Of a stretch of 64,000 nucleotides of DNA, positions 8,262 to 16,873 are shown piece by piece. The DNA lies in contig CAVYUC010000028.1 in the NCBI GenBank assembly GCA_963771595.1, positions 1-64,000 on the forward strand. Direction: 5' to 3'. The notes beneath the pieces were generated by a model that was given only the letters and a program-made list of their open reading frames with translations, made no database searches and was not told the origin of the DNA. Position 1 is the first letter of the stretch; each line of letters opens with the position of its first letter. The position numbers and the translations under genes were made by a program. This stretch comes from CAVYUC01 sp963771595. GTDB taxonomy: Bacteria; Bacteroidota; Bacteroidia; Bacteroidales; Prolixibacteraceae.

Positions 8262-9734
8262 TTAGTTGACTGTAATAATTTTGGGATGAAATTTTTTATA
8301 TTTTGAATCCAAATATCCCGGTGGAGCCTTTGAATAAGTCGGATCACACACAAAATATTTGCTGTCTCCTAACTGAACATAATCACCTGAAATCTCTTTA
8401 TCAAGCACAACTGCAGCGTTCACATGCCCCGGAAAATCTAAGCCAATACATTGCCTGTTTGTAAAATGTTTCACCAGCTTTGTAAAAAGTATCGATCGAT
8501 CTTCACAATCAGAATACGGATAATAAAAAACTTCGTCGGGAAAGAAATATTTCTCCCGACCAAATTGTTCATCATCAGTTTTGTATTTGAAGGCATTTTG
8601 CGTGAATTCAAGCAAATATTCTATTTTTTCATTTTCGTTTTTCTCCAACAGTTTTGGATTCAGTATGTTTTCAAGAGATGCGATAATGTTATCTGAGAGC
8701 GGCGCATGAAAATATATATCCATTTCACAGAAAGGATATTCATAATAAAAACGTGCTAGTTCTTTATTAATGTTAATAATAAAACTTTCGTTATTGAATG
8801 AAATCTCTTTCTCAGTAAATTCGCTTCCAATTTTAGGAATTTCTTCCAATTGTAGCGATAAAGCTGTACTACCAGGATAATGAGCTTCATAGGTTGTAAT
8901 TTCTGTAAGCGGATTATCTCTTTCTCGTTGAGTTAAAATGTAATAAGGTGTTTTGTTTACAGTAAGAAAGTAGCTGGACGAAATTTCTTCATTCGCAGGA
9001 AAAAGCAAAAATACTTCTTTACCGGAATAGCCTGCTTTTACATTATAACCACTTTTTAACAGCAATATCCAACTAAAAAGTATTTGCCGGTTATTTGAGA
9101 CGTCTAATGAACTTGCGACCCTTTGGACCAATTTTAAATAGCCCCAGTCGTTTAATCTCATTTTTTTTTGTCTTTCCCGAAGGTTCTGAACAATTTCTGG
9201 TATAACATCCAGATTAGCTATAACTTCGAAGAAAGAATCGATTGTTTCATAATCAATACGTTTCAATGGCAGTAATGGCCCCGGATTAAGCACATTGGTT
9301 TTTACACCATAAAAATCAAAATCCAGTGTTGCCTTTTCCCAACTATCGGTTGAAGGAGCTGCTTTTTCTTTAACCGGTTTTTTAATATTATTAGAGGATG
9401 ATTTTTTAGATGATGTACTGTCTTCAATTATCGGTACTATTTCAAATGGTTCAGTAATTTCATCTTTTTCAAATTCAGGCTGTTTGATTGGTTTCAGCGG
9501 GCCTTTCACTTCGTTGTACAAAACATCAAATTCCTTCCATGAATCTTTCAGGAATTTCGCAAATACCGAATCATTTTTGTTTTTAAACTGCTGATGCTCA
9601 TACTCAATTTGCTCTTTAAATTGCTCAAATTCTTTTTGGTAGCCTTTTACAGTTGAATCCAATTGGCCAAATGCCGAACTTAAATAATAAAACATTAAAA
9701 TAATTAAGAAAATATATCTTTTCATTTTGAGCAT
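8262..9734 (-). CDS. Exported transglutaminase-like protein
   Basis: A 490-residue protein with a signal segment (about 1-22), a coiled-coil-prone region rich in Lys/Glu/Gln (about 28-75), a Ser/Lys/Pro linker, and a papain-fold transglutaminase-like core near the C-terminus. The putative triad is visible: Cys410 in YSDCEDR, His437 in FPGHVNA and Asp464 in VCDPTY. Proteins of this kind may be proteases or crosslinkers; which one is not shown here. It is a paralogue of the 10109-12706 gene but lacks its C-terminal extension. ATG 9734 or the fourth codon (ATG 9725) could be the start. Two TGTCACA-N15/16-TAC sites lie upstream. Confidence 0.8.
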   Translation of the reverse strand: MLKMKRYIFLIILMFYYLSSAFGQLDSTVKGYQKEFEQFKEQIEYEHQQFKNKNDSVFAKFLKDSWKEFDVLYNEVKGPLKPIKQPEFEKDEITEPFEIVPIIEDSTSSKKSSSNNIKKPVKEKAAPSTDSWEKATLDFDFYGVKTNVLNPGPLLPLKRIDYETIDSFFEVIANLDVIPEIVQNLRERQKKMRLNDWGYLKLVQRVASSLDVSNNRQILFSWILLLKSGYNVKAGYSGKEVFLLFPANEEISSSYFLTVNKTPYYILTQRERDNPLTEITTYEAHYPGSTALSLQLEEIPKIGSEFTEKEISFNNESFIININKELARFYYEYPFCEMDIYFHAPLSDNIIASLENILNPKLLEKNENEKIEYLLEFTQNAFKYKTDDEQFGREKYFFPDEVFYYPYSDCEDRSILFTKLVKHFTNRQCIGLDFPGHVNAAVVLDKEISGDYVQLGDSKYFVCDPTYSKAPPGYLDSKYKKFHPKIITVN

Positions 9735-9743
9735 TTTAATTTA

Positions 9744-9767
9744 GTACCTTAGCGTTAATAATGTGAC
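9744..9767 (-). promoter_or_regulatory. Candidate ECF-sigma promoter, site 2 (transglutaminase operon)
   Basis: On the minus strand, CGTCACA is followed after 15 bases by TACTAAAT. It lies directly upstream of the start codon at 9734 and is the proximal of two such sites. If used, the start would more likely be the internal ATG at 9725. Confidence 0.4.
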
Positions 9768-10013
9768 GATATTTTTAAATTAAATCGTACAAAATTGCGA
9801 CATCATTGATTAAATAAATTACACAATAATTACTTTATAAAACTACCTAAATTTGTGCTCGTTACTCTACTCAAAGGTGTCATTCACAATTACTTCTTCT
9901 TCTTCTTTTTAACATTGGAAGAAGAAAAATCCTGCCATTATCAAAATGGTACTTCTGAAAAATACGTTCCTTTTTTCATCATTAATAATCTTTAAGTTAA
10001 TAACTAACCTTTT
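9768..10013. other. Intergenic leader region between two transglutaminase-like genes
   Basis: No gene seen. The stretch would be the 5' leader of transcripts starting at site 1. It contains a pyrimidine-rich tract (CTTCTTCTTCTTTTT at about 9894) followed 6 bases later by a purine-rich GGAAGAAGAAAAA, which could pair as a weak hairpin. Confidence 0.35.
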
Positions 10014-10039
10014 GTACTTCTTAGAATGTAATTGTGACA
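10014..10039 (-). promoter_or_regulatory. Candidate ECF-sigma promoter, site 1 (transglutaminase operon)
   Basis: On the minus strand a run of seven T is followed by GTCACA, then 16 bases, then TACAAAAG. It lies about 280 bases upstream of the 8262-9734 gene. Spacing and bases match sites at 14797 and 29819. Confidence 0.5.
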
Positions 10040-10108
10040 AAAAAAGAATGTCCTGCTTTTCCGTAGAGTTTTCTTAACTGCTAATAATTAATCGATTGAT
10101 CATTCAAA

Positions 10109-12706
10109 TCAGATTTTTAAAATGTCATCACGTAAATTTACATTACTTTTCGAATGGTCCGAGCCGTAATCAAACAGAAAATTCCCTTTTGGCAGATCCA
10201 CTGCAATAAAGTTCAGCGGAAATTTTATAAACCGGTTGCCCACCTGCACTCCTGAGAGGCATTCTATTTTGGTTTTTTGCTGGTTAATGTCATTTATTAC
10301 AATTGCAGCATTATCTGAAAAATGCATTTGAAAAAAAGTTACACGTTTACCCTTGTTTGTTCGGAGAATAATTCGTCCATTTTCATTCACAAAATACTTT
10401 ACCCCCTTCAGATTTTCAATTAATTCCGGATTATTTTCGGCAATTCTTGGGTTGTTTTTTTCTAATATTCCGCTAATTTCTGCGCCGCTTAGCTTCATGC
10501 CGTTTTTTTTCATCACGTATAATACTGCCATTACTGCTGCAGTATAGCGTTCACATTTGTCTTGTAAAAAAATGTTGTACTCCTTTTTTAATGTATCAAG
10601 CACATTATATTCAGAATATGAACTCACCGTAATATCTTCTTTTTTTACTTCAGCTGAATTATCAAAATTAATGTAAGCGGTTAATCCATTGTCATTACAA
10701 TACAATCCTGAATTCATGATTTGGTTTCCTGGGAAAATAATTTTATCAGAAATCAAAGTGCCATCATGTCTGAAAGTGAAAGACTTAATTATTTTTTTAT
10801 TGAGGAATGCAGAATCAACCGCAGAAGTAGCAGTCCAAACAGTTGTTCCATCAATGGTATAGGCATTGCAGATTAATTGCATCCGGTTGTTTTTAGCGTT
10901 CATCGAATTTATACCAACATAAACATGATTATTGCGGCCTGTAATACCATTGCTAAAATTAAAATGATCGTTGGAAATATTTTTTAGCCATGCCATTTCG
11001 CCAGTGGAAGAGAAACCGACTATAAATACATTAATGCTGTTTTTACCTGTGTAAATTGTTGTGTCGCTTAAGGTGAGTTTGTCCTTATATGTCCCGGTGA
11101 GATAACAATTGCCATTTTTATCAATAAAGGAATTTTGCATGCTTGATTTTCTCGCCCCTGCTGAAATCAAGTTTTCCCAATGCCCTGCGATAATTTCTTC
11201 TTCTAGAAAAATACTCCCCACCGGAATGATTCTTGGGTTGTGCTTTTTGTACTCCGGCATTCCCATGCCTACTGGTGCATTTTGAAATGTTGGATCGCAT
11301 ATAGTAAAAAATTTATTATTATATTCCAAATATTCACCTTTCGGTTCGTCGAAAAGGGCAACTGCTGTTGCCATGTGGTCATAGTAATGCAATCCGATAA
11401 CCTCTTTCTTTGCCAGATATTTCACCAGGTATATGAAAAGTGCTGAGCGATCTTCGCAATCCGAATACGGATAATAAAAAAGCTCTTCCGGAAAAAAAAA
11501 TTTTTCCCGTTTAAACTGATCCCGATCCGCTAGGTATTTAAAATTATTTTGTACATAATTCAGCAGAAATTCAATTTTTTGCTGATCAGATTTACCTTCC
11601 ATTTCCGGCAATAGCTGTTTAAATAGCGAATTACGTGTTATCGGCGACATGGGTGCATTAAAATAAACACTGAAATCAACTAACGGATAGCTGCTAAAAA
11701 AGTCGATAACATCCCGGTTTACCTGTACATGTAATGCACCTGCTGTGTCAGGTTCGTACCAGTTGTTAATATTGTTGCCCTCGAAGTTCAATGGTTTTGT
11801 TACGCTGAAATCCAAATTCCTGATTGCCCCCTCAAAATTATTCTCATGAGTAGTTATTTTACCTCCCTCAAAATCAAGTATATAGTAGTCTTCGGCAACA
11901 TCGTCTATTTTAAACATTCCGTAAAGCTGTTGCAAAGGAGCAATCATTAAATAGCTGGAATTCTCGTCTATACCGATTTTTACTTTATAACCTGCATAGT
12001 TCATCAGTGCCCAAGTTATCATGTTTGAAAGCCCAGTCTTATTGTGGGCCAATTGTTGTGATAGGCTATCCGTTAACTGCAAGAAGCCCCAGTCGTTGAG
12101 ATTCAGTGATTCTTTATATGAATACAGCTGATCCAACAAGTGGTTATAATCATTTTCAGAAATAATCCGCAGTACTTCAACAGCATTATCCTTTGTTATC
12201 TCACTAGTTTTAATTGACTTCAGGGCCGGATTTGCCATCATATTAATCTCCTGGTTGTAAAATTTGAAGTTTACTGCAGTTAAGTTTTCAGCTTGTGGTA
12301 CTTTTATTTTTGGTATCCTTAAAACTTCATCACCCCAGGGAGTTTTTTTAATCAGTTCAGGTTTTGAGATGGCTTTAATCTTTGTTGGTACTGTCTGTTT
12401 GTTTTTTTCCTTATAAACGGGTATTAAATCTGGTTTTGGAAAGTCGGGAAATTCTTCTCCTTTAACTGCATTAAATGTTTTCCAACTATTCTCAACAAAT
12501 TTTGCAAACTCTTCGTTTCGTTTCATTACATATTCATTGTACGAATTACGAAGTTCGCTTATTTTATCTACCTGTTCCTGTTTCAATTTGGTGAAAGCTT
12601 CCTGTTTTTGTTTTTTGTACTCATCAAAATCCTGTGCAGGAACCGATGCACTTAAAATAGTCAGAATTACGATTATTAAACATTTGATAGGCATAGCTAA
12701 TTTCAT
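10109..12706 (-). CDS. Exported transglutaminase-like protein with long C-terminal extension
   Basis: An 865-residue paralogue of the neighbouring 490-residue protein. The signal segment (1-24, ending SVPAQ) is followed by a charged coiled-coil region (28-75) rich in Lys/Glu/Gln. The transglutaminase-like core has Cys417 (YSDCEDR), His444 (YYDHMAT) and Asp471 (ICDPTF). Residues about 510-640 (GNCYLTGTYKDKLTLSDTTI, VFIVGFSSTGEMAWLKNIS) look like SBBP-type beta-propeller repeats. The last 200 residues have no recognised family but include an Asn/Glu-rich helical segment. No frame damage is visible. The role is unknown; surface or periplasmic action is inferred. Confidence 0.75.
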   Translation of the reverse strand: MKLAMPIKCLIIVILTILSASVPAQDFDEYKKQKQEAFTKLKQEQVDKISELRNSYNEYVMKRNEEFAKFVENSWKTFNAVKGEEFPDFPKPDLIPVYKEKNKQTVPTKIKAISKPELIKKTPWGDEVLRIPKIKVPQAENLTAVNFKFYNQEINMMANPALKSIKTSEITKDNAVEVLRIISENDYNHLLDQLYSYKESLNLNDWGFLQLTDSLSQQLAHNKTGLSNMITWALMNYAGYKVKIGIDENSSYLMIAPLQQLYGMFKIDDVAEDYYILDFEGGKITTHENNFEGAIRNLDFSVTKPLNFEGNNINNWYEPDTAGALHVQVNRDVIDFFSSYPLVDFSVYFNAPMSPITRNSLFKQLLPEMEGKSDQQKIEFLLNYVQNNFKYLADRDQFKREKFFFPEELFYYPYSDCEDRSALFIYLVKYLAKKEVIGLHYYDHMATAVALFDEPKGEYLEYNNKFFTICDPTFQNAPVGMGMPEYKKHNPRIIPVGSIFLEEEIIAGHWENLISAGARKSSMQNSFIDKNGNCYLTGTYKDKLTLSDTTIYTGKNSINVFIVGFSSTGEMAWLKNISNDHFNFSNGITGRNNHVYVGINSMNAKNNRMQLICNAYTIDGTTVWTATSAVDSAFLNKKIIKSFTFRHDGTLISDKIIFPGNQIMNSGLYCNDNGLTAYINFDNSAEVKKEDITVSSYSEYNVLDTLKKEYNIFLQDKCERYTAAVMAVLYVMKKNGMKLSGAEISGILEKNNPRIAENNPELIENLKGVKYFVNENGRIILRTNKGKRVTFFQMHFSDNAAIVINDINQQKTKIECLSGVQVGNRFIKFPLNFIAVDLPKGNFLFDYGSDHSKSNVNLRDDILKI

Positions 12707-12797
12707 TAAAATTCCTTAATCATTTCATTGCAGAAACATAATACTCATTCATAAAAGTTAGAAAAGAGAGCATCTTATAGATGCCCCCTGAAAGTGC

Positions 12798-13427
12798 TTA
12801 GTCGATATCCATTAATTTATCGAGTTTTTCCTGCAGAATATTCGTTTTTTCTTCAAGACTTTTCCGGATTACATTTTGAGCTTCGTCAATTGCCTGCTGA
12901 CTGTTGTATGCAATACTTACATTAGCCTCCATATTTTTATCAATGGGTCTGTACATTTCAACTAATGTATTTAAATTGCTTAATCTTTGCGCAATCATGC
13001 TTTTTGATGCAGCAATGGTTTGGGTAACAGAGCTTGCCTCTTCCGTATTCAACTGAGAATTGGCGATGTTGTTTTCAATAAGCGCAGCAACCCTGGTTTC
13101 AATTTGACCGGCAATGTCAAGTTTTGCGGCTTCAGTGGCCTGCAATTTGGCTGCAATTTGAGTTTCGCCAACAGATGTGGCATTACCTACAAAAAATTTG
13201 GGATTTCCGTCTTCATCCGTTTCCTGCTGTTTAAGCCAGGCGTTTTTTAATTGTATTTCAATTGTTGGTGCACCAACCGCTACTCTGTAGCCTTCGTCTT
13301 TATAATCTTTTGCTGCTTGCCGCACCTCACGCGGTGCACTGGTATTCAACTTACTGCTGCTTGAACATCCTTGAAACTGTAAAGCCGCAAAAAATAAAAC
13401 TGTTAGTGTAAAAATTACTTTTTTCAT
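12798..13427 (-). CDS. LPP20-like lipoprotein
   Basis: A 209-residue lipoprotein. The lipobox FQGC puts the acylated Cys at 21. The mature part has the LPP20-like pattern: a short YRVAVGAPTIE opening, then a long Ala/Glu-rich helical region (GETQIAAKLQATEAAKLDIA and a following VAALIENNIANSQLN), and a C-terminal coiled coil ending LQEKLDKLMDID. It is about 60 percent identical by eye to the 29127-29771 protein at the other end of the block. That copy has no lipobox Cys. Its role is unknown. An outer-membrane location is inferred. Confidence 0.75.
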   Translation of the reverse strand: MKKVIFTLTVLFFAALQFQGCSSSSKLNTSAPREVRQAAKDYKDEGYRVAVGAPTIEIQLKNAWLKQQETDEDGNPKFFVGNATSVGETQIAAKLQATEAAKLDIAGQIETRVAALIENNIANSQLNTEEASSVTQTIAASKSMIAQRLSNLNTLVEMYRPIDKNMEANVSIAYNSQQAIDEAQNVIRKSLEEKTNILQEKLDKLMDID

Positions 13428-13543
13428 GATTGTTTGATTTTTAAGATTTGATTAATTTGTTATTATATTATTATTAGTATTATTTTAACCTCATTAAGAA
13501 GTCATTCACATCTATCATTAAAAGATTGGTAAATAATTTCAAG

Positions 13544-14761
13544 TTATTTTCTGATCGTAGGTAATTGCTTGTATACATGCCATCTACTAATACTTTTTAA
13601 ATGAGCTTCAGAGAATTCAGTAATAAAAATATCTTCTCCTCTTTCAATATGTCCTTCATACTGTTTAATTCTACCATACGCTTGAACTAATATGGAATAA
13701 TTTGCTGAATTACCGGAATAATGTTTAACAAATACCTGATATGTTCCGGAAGGTGCAGAATTTCTTTCCCAAAATATGTTTTCGGGTCCATAACCATTTG
13801 TATCATCAATGTCCAACCTTCCACCAGAAGCAGAAGTTTTGTTGTCAAACCAAATCAATTCTTCCAACGGATCTTTAACATATAAATCAATATCGGCACT
13901 GGAATCCCATGTGAGCGTAACTTGTATTTCACCATATCCACCTTCAACTGCTCTATTTACAAGTGCTAATTCATTTTGATGTGACTCCACAATTGCGCTT
14001 GCACCAGTTATAGTAGCAGACAATAATCCTGAAAAGCAGGAAATTGCACCAGCAGGATTCGTAAAATTAATGCATGTTGTAACTGTAGAGAATGTCGAAA
14101 GAGCTGTTGCTGATAACCCAGTGAATTCTTGAATTTCTTCTGGGAAAAATTCGGTTGCTATCGCTAAGGCCGTTGCTCCACATCCAACTGTTATCAATGC
14201 CGCTGCTGCAGGCGCTGCGATCCCCACTGTTGATGCGGTGCCAGCAGCCCCAGCAGCAATAGAGGCTGCACAAGCAACAGCACCGGTTATATGACCTGCC
14301 CATCGTAACCCATCTGACCAGGAAATGCTTTTCAATTCATTGAAATCCTGATATTCCTCCGGTATAAGAATATCCCGTACCACAGAAACTTCGCCATCAG
14401 GTGTAATAATACCCATATCAAATGATTCTTCGCTAAAATTATCAAATGAGAATACAAACTCATCAATGATCATTTTTTCTGGGTAACCATCTGCAGAAAA
14501 CCATATTGGGAAAGGTTCAGTGGCATCATTTGGTTTTACAATTGCTAACTTAAGAATTGCGGTTTCATTCAATTTTACTGCAAAAAATGAATTGTCCTCT
14601 TCTGCATAAGTTAAAACATCGAAATCAGTGTTTTCACTAATATCCGCAACGAATGATTCATATTCCTGGTTTTCGGGCAATATATCCTCAACTAATTGAC
14701 AGGAAGTAATTATTGAAGACAGGACCAAAAAAACGACAAATTTTACAACTATATTTTTCAT
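13544..14761 (-). CDS. Lipoprotein with Ala/Gly-rich segment and C-terminal DUF2135-like domain
   Basis: A 405-residue protein. The lipobox ITSC gives Cys21. Residues about 150-275 are unusually hydrophobic and small (AGHITGAVACAASIAAGAAG and a following GIAAPAAAALITVGC stretch), enough to span or insert into a membrane, a feature also seen in some pore-forming proteins. The C-terminal 120 residues (TWDSSADIDLYVKDP, NKTSASGGRLDIDDTNGYGP, APSGTYQVFVKHYSG) match the DUF2135/YfaP beta-sandwich. It is downstream of the PEGA gene but has its own candidate promoter at 14797-14821. The function is not recognised. A membrane-active role is speculative. Confidence 0.7.
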   Translation of the reverse strand: MKNIVVKFVVFLVLSSIITSCQLVEDILPENQEYESFVADISENTDFDVLTYAEEDNSFFAVKLNETAILKLAIVKPNDATEPFPIWFSADGYPEKMIIDEFVFSFDNFSEESFDMGIITPDGEVSVVRDILIPEEYQDFNELKSISWSDGLRWAGHITGAVACAASIAAGAAGTASTVGIAAPAAAALITVGCGATALAIATEFFPEEIQEFTGLSATALSTFSTVTTCINFTNPAGAISCFSGLLSATITGASAIVESHQNELALVNRAVEGGYGEIQVTLTWDSSADIDLYVKDPLEELIWFDNKTSASGGRLDIDDTNGYGPENIFWERNSAPSGTYQVFVKHYSGNSANYSILVQAYGRIKQYEGHIERGEDIFITEFSEAHLKSISRWHVYKQLPTIRK

Positions 14762-14796
14762 GATTTCAAGGTATTTGTGATATTAATTTATCTATG

Positions 14797-14821
14797 GTAT
14801 CTTGAAACTGAATTCTGTGAC
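14797..14821 (-). promoter_or_regulatory. Candidate ECF-sigma promoter, site 3 (DUF2135 lipoprotein)
   Basis: Minus strand: seven T, GTCACA, 16 bases, TACCATAG. The TAC lies about 38 bases upstream of the start codon at 14761. It has the same layout as sites 1 and 4. Confidence 0.55.
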
Positions 14822-14862
14822 AAAAAAACAATAGTCGTGTTTTATTGATCATTTGTGATGAA

Positions 14863-16860
14863 TTATATTCCTCCCCCCAGCCTTAACCTAATTCCAACAG
14901 AAGTTCGCAAGCCAAACCTGTTTAAAAATATGTCGTTCCACTCAACATCCTTAACTTGATCCAATCCAAAATAATCTTCATTATACCGAACTTCTTTTTC
15001 TAAAGCATCTGTTTGAGCTATCTGAACATAAAATTGGAATTTGTTTATAATCCTCACGTTTAAGTTAGTAATACTGTTTAGATATATATATGCTCCGTAA
15101 CTATAAAAACCTGAACTTAATGCCGGAGCACTGGTATTATCATAAAAGTTGGTGGAATCCCTTAACCCCCATTCGTATCCAATTCCAACAAACGGACATA
15201 ATTCAGCATACCTTGTAATTGGAATGACCGGACTTAATGAAACCTCACCATTTGTTAATCCTTTAAACGGAACATTGTTTAAGAGAACCAGCTGCTCAAA
15301 ACTTTTCCAGCCAACTTTAAATAGCAGAAAATTTCCAATATCAAATCTGGCTGTATAATCTTTTGGTGAATTCCAGTTTTTCTCCAAGCTAAAACCTACA
15401 GATCGGCTTTCCTTAATTCTTTTTCGCAATCTTCCGGTTAAAATAAAATCGGTATCTCCTGGTCTCATTTTTTCAAATGATGGAATATATTTGGTTCTTT
15501 CAAAACGAATTTTCGTTTTCTCATTTGGTAAAAACACCTTACAAGGTGTGACCCCTTTAAATTCACCCCGTACGTATATATTTGCACTATCCGGCTCAGA
15601 CATTACAGTAACTTCATATTGCGTAAGATCTAAATCATATTCATATTTTAAATTATTACTGGTGATTTTTTCCTGAATATGCTGATCGACATAATCCTGT
15701 TTAATAAATGTAAATTCAATTAAGCCAAGTATTTGGGGAATCCGCACAGGTGTAATACCCATATACTTTCCATTTAATAGGAATTTTGCTCCTTCAGGAT
15801 CGGTGTTTATAGTCATTGTTTTGGCAACATTCAGTGTATCCATTAATACGATTTGCTCATTCTCCCCAACTTTTAGTTTATGTCGGACACTGGTAAAACC
15901 TTCTTTTGATATGTCTATAATTTTGTTCCCTTTGTTAATTTTATTATTGAAAATAGGAGTAATACCCAAAAATCTGTTGTCTACATATACATTTGCACCA
16001 TCCGGAATTGTTCGGATACTGATTGTCCCATTAATTTGATTTAGTTCAAAATAGTATTGATTTTCTTTATTCGGTTCCACAACAATTGTGTTGGTCATTG
16101 TATAACAATCTTTGTGTTCCAGCTGAATAATATGCTGTCCGTGATCCAGACCGAGTTCTTCACCTTTTAACTCCAGAGGTGTTCTTCCCATTTCAACATC
16201 ATTAATACTTACTACAGCTCCTTCAGGCTCTGAATTTATTACAATATCAGCAAATTTCGGTTTAAGTGTAAACATATATGAAGAATTTTTTTCTGCGGCA
16301 ACTGTCACCATTGTGTCCAATGCAAAATATCGATCTTTTGAGAGGATAACCTTGTAATCAAGAGCCATTATTTCTTGTAAATCAAAGGGTGTTTTTCTAT
16401 TAACACCGGGCAAACCGTCTATTATTACAGCAGCCCCTTCAGGTACGGTGTTAATTGTAATACCTCCTTTTCCTTCAACGGTTCTTATAGGCTGCTCATC
16501 TGAAGTAAGCTTCATAATATAAACTTCCGAATTTTCTATGGCTACCGGAAAATTAAAAGTTAAAGGCATAAAATTAGGTGCTGAAAGTTCCAAACGTTTT
16601 TCACCGGGTGAAATATACACCCATATTTCATTATTGCTTTGATATTGCTTTTCTGTGATACCTAAATTAGAATCAAAACTTAGATCTACAATATCAGTGT
16701 AAATTCGTACAAGTGCACACCTGTTACCGTTAATATCAGTTTTTACATTTCTTCTTGCGGTAATGTCTGTAGGATCATGAAAAAATTCTTCGACGATAAA
16801 CTTTTTGGCATTTACACTTACGCCACTGAAAATTAGGATAATAAGTAATAGTTTTTTCAT
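14863..16860 (-). CDS. Exported protein with five PEGA repeats and C-terminal barrel-like region
   Basis: A 665-residue protein with a signal segment (1-18, ending VNA). Five PEGA domains follow an N-terminal beta region: about 132-200 (TINTVPEGAAVIIDG), 204-273 (VINSEPEGAVVSIND), 275-345 (SIRTIPDGANVYVDN), 350-415 (TINTDPEGAKFLLNG) and 416-480 (TVMSEPDSANIYVRG). PEGA modules are found on surface proteins and are thought to bind partners or glycan. The last 180 residues alternate polar and apolar and end in FGLRTSVGIRLRLGGG, like an outer-membrane beta-strand set. It is 13 bases downstream of the 616-residue gene and in one operon with the SUMF1 gene. Confidence 0.8.
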   Translation of the reverse strand: MKKLLLIILIFSGVSVNAKKFIVEEFFHDPTDITARRNVKTDINGNRCALVRIYTDIVDLSFDSNLGITEKQYQSNNEIWVYISPGEKRLELSAPNFMPLTFNFPVAIENSEVYIMKLTSDEQPIRTVEGKGGITINTVPEGAAVIIDGLPGVNRKTPFDLQEIMALDYKVILSKDRYFALDTMVTVAAEKNSSYMFTLKPKFADIVINSEPEGAVVSINDVEMGRTPLELKGEELGLDHGQHIIQLEHKDCYTMTNTIVVEPNKENQYYFELNQINGTISIRTIPDGANVYVDNRFLGITPIFNNKINKGNKIIDISKEGFTSVRHKLKVGENEQIVLMDTLNVAKTMTINTDPEGAKFLLNGKYMGITPVRIPQILGLIEFTFIKQDYVDQHIQEKITSNNLKYEYDLDLTQYEVTVMSEPDSANIYVRGEFKGVTPCKVFLPNEKTKIRFERTKYIPSFEKMRPGDTDFILTGRLRKRIKESRSVGFSLEKNWNSPKDYTARFDIGNFLLFKVGWKSFEQLVLLNNVPFKGLTNGEVSLSPVIPITRYAELCPFVGIGYEWGLRDSTNFYDNTSAPALSSGFYSYGAYIYLNSITNLNVRIINKFQFYVQIAQTDALEKEVRYNEDYFGLDQVKDVEWNDIFLNRFGLRTSVGIRLRLGGGI

Positions 16861-16873
16861 AGATTGGTTATTT

